Source of the DNA: CAYMDS01 sp964653195
GTDB lineage: Bacteria > Patescibacteriota > Microgenomatia > Levybacterales > UBA12049
Reading direction: 5' to 3'
Assembly (NCBI GenBank): GCA_964653195.1
Contig: CAZZCX010000015.1
Coordinates: 1 to 29,731 of the forward strand
Length of the DNA stretch: 29,731 nucleotides
In this document: one piece after another, positions 1 to 7,135 of the stretch
How positions within the stretch are numbered: position 1 is the stretch's first letter
Layout of the letters: every line of letters starts with the position of its first letter
Translations under genes and position numbers: made by a program
The notes under the pieces: generated by a model
Database searches by the model: none
Told to the model about the DNA's origin: nothing
Seen by the model: only the letters and a program-made list of their open reading frames with translations

Positions 1-609
1 TAATTCAATAATATTGTTGGCATGCCATAAATTACTTGGCATGGTTATGTCAAACCCTTTTGGCTCATATTTGAGTTCACAAAATGGTAATTTTACTTGA
101 ATTGCCTTGTCACTTAAACCACCTATTTCACTTACACCCGCCTCTATACTATCCAGATCAATTAAACCACGTGGCAAGTCAAGATTGGTTGATTCAAATC
201 TATCTCCTTTTCTCTCTAGCACCACAATCTCATTTCTGGTTTTTTCTTTAATTTCCGCTAGTCTTGCTGGTGCACCCCCAATACCCCAATGATATTCATG
301 TGCCTGGATTGCTCTTTCTAGCCTTGTTTGCTTTCCCTGACCATGAAACATAATTCTAAATTCATTTGCAAGACGAACGAAATCTTCCTGAGTCATATCT
401 GTAGTAAATCTAAGATAATATCTTCCTTTCGTGTAATCAGTCAGCTCAGTAAGCGTAGCCATATGCGGATCACGCTCTGAATCTTTTGGAAAAATCCTAA
501 ACTCTCTCATGTTTGCTGATCCGAAAATTGGCTGAGGAGGAGCATCTATGGAAAATCTGTCTTCGAAGGGAAGACTTTCTGAGGTAGCTAATCTTTCCGC
601 ATTAGCCAT
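1..609 (-). CDS. Unrecognised protein, N-terminal 203 residues (runs off the left edge)
   Basis: An open frame runs without a stop from ATG at 609 to the window edge, so the gene is cut off at its 3' end. The visible part begins MANAERLATSESLPFEDRF and is soluble and charged, with no signal peptide or membrane segment. A segment around residues 63-95 (YYLRFTTDMTQEDF, then a hydrophobic/charged helix) looks like an alpha/beta domain, but I recognise no family. It follows the 52-aa ORF at 658-816 on the same strand after a 48-nt gap, so the two may share a transcript. No good SD lies before the ATG, as for most genes here. Coding status rests on the long open frame and AT-rich codon use like its neighbours. 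Confidence 0.7.
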   Translation of the reverse strand, partial: MANAERLATSESLPFEDRFSIDAPPQPIFGSANMREFRIFPKDSERDPHMATLTELTDYTKGRYYLRFTTDMTQEDFVRLANEFRIMFHGQGKQTRLERAIQAHEYHWGIGGAPARLAEIKEKTRNEIVVLERKGDRFESTNLDLPRGLIDLDSIEAGVSEIGGLSDKAIQVKLPFCELKYEPKGFDITMPSNLWHANNIIEL

Positions 610-657
610 AAAGCTCGTGGACTATACCATATCACAGAAAAAATGTCAACTATGGGC

Positions 658-816
658 TTACCTTGTAGGTTCTTGTTTTTTATTTTTTTGAGGAGCTACA
701 AAAATATTTCCACTCTTCGCAGTTACCAAATCATTATTTTTCTGCTTATCCAAAGCCTTATCGGCCTCTGCCTCACTATATCCACCATCTACTCCAAAAA
801 GTCTTTCCTTGTCCAT
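658..816 (-). CDS. Small hypothetical protein (52 aa)
   Basis: ATG at 816 to TAA at 658 gives a 52-residue, very hydrophilic protein starting MDKERLFGVDGGYSEAEAD and ending in a basic tail (PQKNKKQEPTR). It has no membrane segment and no cysteine. It sits 48 nt upstream of the partial gene at 1-609 on the same strand, which suggests a short operon. An in-frame stop lies five codons upstream, so the start cannot move far. The composition (acidic middle, lysine-rich end) looks like real protein rather than a random frame, but no family is recognised. Confidence 0.45.
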   Translation of the reverse strand: MDKERLFGVDGGYSEAEADKALDKQKNNDLVTAKSGNIFVAPQKNKKQEPTR

Positions 817-940
817 CCCGTTAGAAGCAGATTAAGATCTACTTATGCTTCCTTTCTCCATAATTAATATTATTTTAAATTTCATTAATTTACTCCCATT
901 TGAGTTATACTCATACGATCGCGGCCTCTAACGGGATCCA

Positions 941-971
941 TTACCATAATATACACTATTTTTGGTATAAT
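941..971 (+). promoter_or_regulatory. Putative promoter of tRNA-Cys
   Basis: A perfect TATAAT lies at 966-971. A weak -35 (TTACCA, 941-946) lies 19 nt upstream. Transcription would start near 978, giving a leader of about 65 nt before the tRNA. Confidence 0.45.
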
Positions 972-1013
972 TTGAAACACGTAGGGCGGAACGTAATCTA
1001 ACGAAACGTTCCT

Positions 1014-1047
1014 GCCACGTTAATTTTCTTCGAAAATTTTACGTGGC
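1014..1047 (+). promoter_or_regulatory. Leader hairpin overlapping the 5' end of tRNA-Cys
   Basis: GCCACGT (1014-1020) can pair with ACGTGGC (1041-1047), and an inner AATTTTC/GAAAATT stem closes on a TTC loop. The right arm takes the first three bases of the tRNA acceptor stem (1045-1047), so this hairpin and the tRNA cannot form fully at once. A second imperfect inverted repeat (about 980-1020) overlaps its left arm. It could guide or delay 5' processing. Confidence 0.4.
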
Positions 1048-1117
1048 GCGGTGGTGAAGCGGTTAACACAGCTGTTTGCAAAACAGCCATTCGTCGGTTC
1101 GAGTCCGATTCGCGCCT
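1045..1117 (+). tRNA. tRNA-Cys (anticodon GCA)
   Basis: The cloverleaf can be drawn by hand. The acceptor stem is GGCGCGG (1045-1051) with TCGCGCC (1110-1116), ending in one G-U pair. The anticodon stem GCTGT/ACAGC encloses a 7-nt loop TTGCAAA with anticodon GCA. The T arm is GTCGG/CCGAT around TTCGAGT. The discriminator is U (1117), the usual identity base for tRNA-Cys. CCA is not encoded (CAA follows), so a CCA-adding enzyme is needed. The ureohydrolase gene starts 19 nt downstream. Confidence 0.95.
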
Positions 1118-1136
1118 CAAATTCTGTCAGTTAAAT

Positions 1137-2009
1137 ATGCTAACTCCTCACTTTTTTAAAACCTACAGTCGGATTGGCATCCATAATCTTCCTTATGGCC
1201 AAAGCGTCGTAGCAAACGGCGTTGAAGAGGCTCCTGATTTTATTTTAAGTGATAAATTCGTAAGTAAATTTCCTAATTCAAAGGTTTCAAGCTTTGGTTT
1301 TAAAGAACCTGAAGATATTCACCCATTAAATTATTTTAAGTCTATTTGTGAAGAAAGTATTAAATTTAAAGATTTTTTATCCACAAATTATGATAAAAAT
1401 AAAAGATTAGTCGTGATTGGCGGAGACCACAGTGTTACTTTTTCTTCTATTCTATATGATTTAAATTATTATGGTAATAATATCGGAATTATTCACTTTG
1501 ATTCACATGGAGATATAAATCTTTATAATGAAAGCCCAAGTAAAAACTTTCATGGCATGTATCTTCGAATTTTTTTTGATAAATTTGATTTACTTTATTT
1601 TGATGAATTGGTAAAAACAAAACTCAATCCATCTAATCTTTTTTTCGTTGGAAATCTAGAATTAAATCCAGAAGAAAATAAATTTATATCAAAAAATCGA
1701 ATTTCATCAATTTCAAGTAAGGATCTAAAATCAAACAATCAATCTATAAATTCTTTAAAAGAATTTATAAAAAAACACAATCATATTCACATTAGTTTTG
1801 ATGTAGATGTATTTGATAAAAATTTGGCCCCAGCTACCGGAACTCCTGCAAAAAATGGTTTTGGGAAAAATGAAATTTTTGAAATTCTTGAAATTGTTAA
1901 AAAAGCTAAAAGCCTAACTTTGGATATTGCAGAAGTAAATCCCAGAAAAAAAGGCGCTGAACAAACAATTAAAATAGCCCAGGAAGTTATTCTTAAACTT
2001 CTTAAGTAG
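1137..2009 (+). CDS. Ureohydrolase (arginase/agmatinase/formiminoglutamase family)
   Basis: The 290-aa length is normal for the family, whose Mn-dependent enzymes hydrolyse a guanidino or formimino group. All metal-binding motifs are visible: GGDHS at 95-99 (H98), FDSHGD at 121-126 (D122, H124, D126; the usual DAHxD reads DSHGD), and SFDVDVFD at 220-227 (D222, D224). The family signature continues as LAPATGTPAKNGF, and the late DIAEVNP motif (263-269) supplies the acidic residue that contacts the substrate guanidinium in arginases. Substrate cannot be assigned: arginine, agmatine and formiminoglutamate enzymes share these residues. It starts 19 nt after tRNA-Cys with no SD and no separate promoter, so it is probably read from the tRNA promoter. 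It converges with the HD gene ending at 2028. Confidence 0.88.
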   Translation: MLTPHFFKTYSRIGIHNLPYGQSVVANGVEEAPDFILSDKFVSKFPNSKVSSFGFKEPEDIHPLNYFKSICEESIKFKDFLSTNYDKNKRLVVIGGDHSVTFSSILYDLNYYGNNIGIIHFDSHGDINLYNESPSKNFHGMYLRIFFDKFDLLYFDELVKTKLNPSNLFFVGNLELNPEENKFISKNRISSISSKDLKSNNQSINSLKEFIKKHNHIHISFDVDVFDKNLAPATGTPAKNGFGKNEIFEILEIVKKAKSLTLDIAEVNPRKKGAEQTIKIAQEVILKLLK

Positions 2010-2027
2010 ATTTCAGATTTAATCTAT

Positions 2028-2711
2028 TCAATTCAAGTATTTTAAAGCCAGTTCACGGATTTGAACTATCATTACTTCAGCTGCTTCTGGATATTTCTCC
2101 CTAGCCCGTTCAAAAAGAGGAATATAATGCTCCAGAGTTTCATGAGCGACTTTTCTTTGCTTTTCAATTGGTCTTGCTCCAAGCGATCTCATATTATTTA
2201 ACCTATCAGCCATTTTAACGAGCAATGCTTCTACCGATGCTTCTCCAATTTTCCGGTAGTACATAGAATCAGCATCTTCCTTAGTTTTTATTTCTTCTCC
2301 GTCAATAACAGGCTTAGTAACTGCTATGACCATCTCAGCTACACGCGCACCATAGCCATGCTCAACGCTAATAGAAGCAAATGCGTTAGACATCCATTCC
2401 GAGTACTTTATTCCTTTTGGTGAACCAAACATAGTTTGATCTTCTACTGAATCATGAAGAAGCGCCGCAGAAATTATATCCGGATCATAAATCCCACATT
2501 CATCCATGAGAACTAAAGCAGCTCCACGCAAGTGCTCAAAATATCTTTGCCCGTCATCTCTTAGATCCTGAAATCTATGACATTCTTTAGCATCATTATA
2601 TGCTTTTTTAATTTTTTCCGAAGAAATTAAATCTAAAGATTCAATTCTGGCATAAAATGCTGCTTTGTTTTCAATTGAACTAACAGGCATTAATTGATTA
2701 GATTCAACCAT
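2028..2711 (-). CDS. Stand-alone (p)ppGpp hydrolase-type HD protein (SpoT/Mesh1-like)
   Basis: The 227 residues match only the N-terminal hydrolase domain of RelA/SpoT proteins. Visible residues are H60 (YFEHLRGAA), the HD pair 86-87 followed by ED 90-91 (LLHDSVED), and D169/N172 in KMADRLNNMR, the late Asp-containing motif typical of alarmone hydrolases. There is no synthetase, TGS or ACT domain, so the length fits a small alarmone hydrolase that would remove pyrophosphate from (p)ppGpp with Mn2+. Another nucleotide pyrophosphate substrate is possible. It lies head to tail 51 nt after the methyltransferase gene (stop at 2763) on the same strand, so the two may be co-transcribed. No SD is seen at the ATG. 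Confidence 0.85.
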   Translation of the reverse strand: MVESNQLMPVSSIENKAAFYARIESLDLISSEKIKKAYNDAKECHRFQDLRDDGQRYFEHLRGAALVLMDECGIYDPDIISAALLHDSVEDQTMFGSPKGIKYSEWMSNAFASISVEHGYGARVAEMVIAVTKPVIDGEEIKTKEDADSMYYRKIGEASVEALLVKMADRLNNMRSLGARPIEKQRKVAHETLEHYIPLFERAREKYPEAAEVMIVQIRELALKYLN

Positions 2712-2762
2712 AGGGAGTGGATTTTACTTCATTTTTTAATTAATTGTCAAACACGATACCAT

Positions 2763-3446
2763 TTAAACAGGATTTACCAAAGACGCAGTTTTCTTTTTTA
2801 TAACCAATTTTCTAAATTGAAAATAATGCTCACTTGGCTCAACTGGATAAAGCGTAAATCCATCAAGCACGATTAAATCATCTCTTTTTTTAAGAACATC
2901 TATTGCCTTTAGTTGGTTTGCTTTCGCTTTTTCAGGAATCTGATCTTTTTTATCAATAACGGGCCCAATCTGAAGCCGTCCACCTTTTTTAAGCACTCTT
3001 ATAGCTTCATCTAAAGCTCGTCCCAATAAATCATACTCTTCATCCAATACTCCAAAAATTCCATAATTTGATAAAACTTCATCAAAACTTTCATCCGGAA
3101 AAGGCAAATCTGTAGCGCTAGCGCCTATATATCTTTCAGGATTTTCCTCAATTGAGCTTAAATAATTTAAATTTACTGAACGTCCGCGCTCTGTTAGTCT
3201 CTTCGAATGCCCTTCTTTATCTATATATCCCAAATCAACAGCATATGCATCAGCTCCCAAAGAAAGAAGTGCAGCAGTTAAATCACTTCCCCCACTGCAA
3301 ACATCCAGAATACTCTTGCCAGTTGCATCTTGCATAAAATGCATTTCATAATACGGCAAAAGATATGAAGCCGAATTTCCTGTAACAGGCATTCTATCTG
3401 CTAAATCTTTAAGTCTTCCTTCTGACATTGGATCAAATTCGTGCAT
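2763..3446 (-). CDS. Class I SAM-dependent methyltransferase
   Basis: The 227-aa protein has a methyltransferase Rossmann core: motif I LDVCSGGSD (47-55), an acidic residue at the end of strand beta2 (AVDLG, D71), the post-II region ATDLPFPDESFDEVLSNYG (111-129) typical of Methyltransf_11 proteins, and a late VLKKGGRLQIGP strand. The N-terminal region before motif I is short and the substrate is not evident. The C-terminus (LVIKKKTASLVNPV) is basic. It lies between the 66-aa gene and the HD hydrolase on the same strand, with short gaps on both sides. Confidence 0.85.
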   Translation of the reverse strand: MHEFDPMSEGRLKDLADRMPVTGNSASYLLPYYEMHFMQDATGKSILDVCSGGSDLTAALLSLGADAYAVDLGYIDKEGHSKRLTERGRSVNLNYLSSIEENPERYIGASATDLPFPDESFDEVLSNYGIFGVLDEEYDLLGRALDEAIRVLKKGGRLQIGPVIDKKDQIPEKAKANQLKAIDVLKKRDDLIVLDGFTLYPVEPSEHYFQFRKLVIKKKTASLVNPV

Positions 3447-3461
3447 AGTAGAATATAAAAG

Positions 3462-3662
3462 TTAAGCTGAAGGATTTTCCGATACGCTCAAATCTTGAGG
3501 CAATGACTCTTCAATTACAATAAGTCTATCTCTGATTATTTCTGCATCTTGTAATAGCTGTGCGCTAGCCGTATTAACACGGACTGCTTCTTTAAATGCA
3601 AAATCTGAACCCACAGAAATTATCAAATCAATCTCATCCGCGGTTTTTTCTTTTTCTGACAT
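3462..3662 (-). CDS. Small hypothetical acidic protein (66 aa)
   Basis: From the ATG at 3662 it begins MSEKEKTADEIDLIIS and ends SLPQDLSVSENPSA. It appears helical and acidic, with no membrane segment and no family recognised. A longer form is possible from a TTG at 3698 (78 aa), but I prefer the ATG. A -10-like TAAAAT lies about 10 nt before it, so the message would be nearly leaderless, as seems common in this window. It is 15 nt upstream of the methyltransferase on the same strand and divergent from the J-domain gene at 3752. Confidence 0.6.
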   Translation of the reverse strand: MSEKEKTADEIDLIISVGSDFAFKEAVRVNTASAQLLQDAEIIRDRLIVIEESLPQDLSVSENPSA

Positions 3663-3751
3663 GAAGCTAATTTTATCAAATCTTAAACTTAATTTCAACT
3701 ATAGGCCTTAATATCTTGCCACCAAATGGCTATGGATGATATGTTAAACAT

Positions 3752-4669
3752 ATGGAAACACCCAATTCTTCCGGCGAAAGAAAAACCAATGAGCCAATTA
3801 ATCCGGTAATTGCCAGAAGCATTGTGAATTATTTTCAGATGGCTGAAAACTTCCCTCCTGAAAGTTTTGAACCAGGAAATCCCGGAAATCCAATCAGATT
3901 CATAGACCAAGACCGCAACATCTCAGTACAACAATTTAATGATTTCATGAAGGATTTAGCTGACGATAAATACTCTGCACTTGAATATAAATTTTTTGAA
4001 AGCTTACCTTCTGAACAAAGTCCTGTGGCTATAAATATATCTGAAAAAATTAAGAATCTTCAAACTATTAGAAATAACCCTAGATTAAAAAACATCCTGG
4101 ACTTATATCATGGAGAATTAAATGTTTCACTTAACCCCGGCAATATAGAAAGCACTTGGAATATTCTAAGAATAAGATCAGGACTTGATAGACTAGATAT
4201 TAATCAGGTGAAAGCTGATTTTGATAATTTTCTTCATTTATTTTTTGGCAATAAAGCATTGGACTATGTAAAAACTTTTGTATCTCTCAGAGAATCTGCG
4301 CATAAGAAATATGGCGAAAAAAAGAAACCATGGGATACAAATCCATTATTACGGAGTCAAACAAAACCTGAAGAAAAGTATTTTAGCTTTAAACCCAAAA
4401 GCGATGAAAGTAAAGAAAGTGATTCGTCTCGCGAAACTACCATAGCCCTTTTGGATCCGAGAGGATATTACCAAATACTAGGACTTGATCCGATATCTAC
4501 AAAAGCCCTTCCCCCTGAAGAATTTGCCCAAGCTTTAAAATTGGCATACAGAAAAGCAGTAAAGAAAACACATACGGATGTTGGAGGAGAAAGAGAAGCC
4601 ATAGTCAGAGTCAACTTAGCCAGAGATTTTCTAGAGAATCCTCTTAACAGGCAAACCTACGGAAGATAA
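3752..4669 (+). CDS. C-terminal J-domain-like protein with HTD in place of HPD
   Basis: The 305 residues comprise an unrecognised N-terminal region (1-230, soluble, mostly helical, with a charged Ser/Lys/Glu linker at about 205-230) and a C-terminal J-domain-like segment (238-305). The latter shows the helix I start YYQILGLDP, helix II LKLAYRKAVKKTHTD, and a helix III/IV end VNLARDFLENPLNRQTYG. The invariant HPD tripeptide that stimulates Hsp70 ATPase reads H274-T275-D276, and the loop after it is short. It has no G/F, zinc-finger or substrate-binding region, so this is not DnaJ itself. It may be a class C co-chaperone or a domain reused for another contact. The start is an ATG without SD. 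It is the last gene before the convergent 16S rRNA region. Confidence 0.7.
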   Translation: METPNSSGERKTNEPINPVIARSIVNYFQMAENFPPESFEPGNPGNPIRFIDQDRNISVQQFNDFMKDLADDKYSALEYKFFESLPSEQSPVAINISEKIKNLQTIRNNPRLKNILDLYHGELNVSLNPGNIESTWNILRIRSGLDRLDINQVKADFDNFLHLFFGNKALDYVKTFVSLRESAHKKYGEKKKPWDTNPLLRSQTKPEEKYFSFKPKSDESKESDSSRETTIALLDPRGYYQILGLDPISTKALPPEEFAQALKLAYRKAVKKTHTDVGGEREAIVRVNLARDFLENPLNRQTYGR

Positions 4670-4682
4670 TTCCCCAACAAAA

Positions 4683-4738
4683 AACCATCCTTCGATAAGC
4701 TCAGGATCTTTAAACCCTCAACTTACCTAAGGATGGTT
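4683..4738. repeat. 10-bp inverted repeat with a REP-like core
   Basis: AACCATCCTT (4683-4692) and AAGGATGGTT (4729-4738) are perfect inverted repeats around a loop of 36 nt. The loop side contains TTCGATAAGCTCAGGAT, and a degenerate second copy (CAACAAGTTCAGGATTT) lies at 5012-5028. From memory this resembles a palindromic intergenic motif scattered through many environmental bacterial genomes. It could also help to end transcription of the J-domain gene. Confidence 0.45.
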
Positions 4739-4882
4739 AAGTATGCATACTTTTTATGAGTCTCGCTTGCTCTTTGCAATTAATTGCAAAGGAATGCGAT
4801 TTTTTCAAAATCTTGCCCTATGATAGATTTCATAGGATACATTTTCAATAATTAAAAAGTGGTAGGACAAAAGTAGAATTCT

Positions 4883-4978
4883 CTTACTCTCAGTATCTGG
4901 CGGAGCCAGACCATGCTTCGCATGGTAACGAGTAAGAATAGGTGCTACATTTCGACTTGCTTACGCAAGTCTCACCTA
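4883..4978 (-). ncRNA. Candidate structured RNA or multi-branched element after 16S
   Basis: The outer stem CTTACTC/GAGTAAG (4883-4889/4930-4936) encloses two perfect hairpins, CTGGC-GGA-GCCAG (4897-4909) and CCATGC-TTC-GCATGG (4911-4925), forming a three-way junction. The adjoining stem TAGGTG/CACCTA (4939-4944/4973-4978) encloses GACTTGC-TTAC-GCAAGTC (4954-4971). Read on the minus strand, which is the rRNA strand, the last loop is GUAA, a stable GNRA tetraloop, which favours that strand. No known RNA family is recognised. It may be part of the rRNA precursor or an independent element. Confidence 0.35.
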
Positions 4979-5067
4979 GTGCCTTTATACAGTCTTCCCT
5001 AAATTAACGATCAACAAGTTCAGGATTTCAATAAATTGAAAATTGAACATTGGAAATTGAAAATTCT

Positions 5068-5083
5068 GTCCCGCGAACGGGAC
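5068..5083 (-). terminator. UUCG-capped hairpin in the 16S 3' flank
   Basis: On the minus strand this reads GTCCCG-TTCG-CGGGAC, a 6-bp GC stem with a UUCG tetraloop, followed by AGAATTTTCAATTT. The U tract is broken, so it is either a weak terminator or a processing/stability hairpin. A second GC hairpin lies closer to 16S at 5121-5135. Confidence 0.35.
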
Positions 5084-5157
5084 CAGGTTATCTGTCTTCT
5101 CCACATCTAAATTCGGTTAATCCCGCTGAGCGGGACCTATGTCCTAAAAAAATTTAG

Positions 5158-6742
<1,585 letters not shown>

Positions 6743-6746
<4 letters not shown>

Positions 6747-6767
6747 AATCAACGGAGTTGATTTTTT
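6743..6767 (-). promoter_or_regulatory. Hairpin straddling the 16S 5' end
   Basis: The 11-bp stem AAAAAATCAAC/GTTGATTTTTT (6743-6753/6757-6767) has a 3-nt loop and covers the predicted mature 5' end near 6746. On the rRNA strand it resembles a terminator (stem then U run), but it must be read through. A processing role is more likely. A second 10-bp hairpin with one G-U pair lies just upstream (6771-6794). Confidence 0.45.
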
Positions 6768-7027
6768 GCAGTGATGTACCGATTGGTACGTCACAAAAAA
6801 ACCAAATCTCCATTAACGACCCGGATAAAAATCTCGCGCGTAAACACGAGAAGGGAAATCCGAATCTAAAAAATTCCCTACCACTTATTGATTATCAAAG
6901 AGCTAAGAAAATCTTTCGACTTATTACCTCGTCTGCCTTACGGCGAAACGGGAAGTTAAGAGGATAAGAAGATAGAAAACTTTCGTTTCCTATATAGTGA
7001 TTATACCGAAAAACTGCTCAATGTCAA
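6747..7027 (-). promoter_or_regulatory. rRNA leader with consensus promoter
   Basis: On the minus strand TTGACA (7022-7027) and TATAAT (7000-7005) are both perfect consensus hexamers with a 16-bp spacer, the best promoter in the window. Transcription would start near 6993, giving a leader of about 247 nt with several hairpins and the boxA-like element. CCGAATCTA (6860-6868) can pair, with one G-U, with TAAATTCGG (5108-5116) beyond the 16S 3' end, a possible precursor processing stem. The ORF reading across this region on the plus strand is a shadow of rRNA. Confidence 0.85.
6891..6905 (-). promoter_or_regulatory. boxA-like antitermination element
   Basis: On the minus strand this reads TAGCTCTTTGATAAT, close to the rRNA boxA consensus TGCTCTTTAACA that binds NusB/S10. 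Its place in the 16S leader, about 90 nt after the predicted start, is as expected. Confidence 0.5.
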
Positions 7028-7135
7028 CGCCTGAAATACAATCTTTTTTTCTATTTATTCTAATGTTGGTCTAATATTTGACCATTTACAAGATCAGCAA
7101 TAATTTTTAAACTAAATTTCGCAATGACGAAGACA

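Larger units (their letters stand above)
4670..5157. other. Gene-free palindrome-rich spacer downstream of 16S rRNA
   Basis: No ORF, tRNA, 23S or 5S is visible. The spacer holds a run of hairpins: 4683-4738; palindromes AGTATGCATACT (4740-4751, then T5) and TTTGCAATTAATTGCAAA (4773-4790); GATTTT-TTC-AAAATC (4798-4812); CCTATGA/TCATAGG (4817-4836); the multi-helix block 4883-4978; GTCCCGCGAACGGGAC (5068-5083); and TCCCGC-TGA-GCGGGA (5121-5135). Short AT-rich degenerate repeats of the type ATTGAAAATTG lie at 5034-5066. The hairpins nearest 16S may serve rRNA 3' processing or termination; the rest is unexplained. Confidence 0.8.

Noticed and set aside
643..867. 74-codon plus-strand ORF
   Set aside because: It is antisense to the more protein-like 52-aa minus-strand ORF and has no start signal.
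832..885. 17-codon minus-strand ORF (MKFKIILIMEKGSISRS) with GGGAG before it
   Set aside because: It could be a leader peptide of the 658-816 gene, but it is too short and AT-driven to support.
2040..2075. T-arm-like GTTCAAATCC on the minus strand
   Set aside because: It lies within the 3' end of the HD hydrolase gene and no cloverleaf forms around it.
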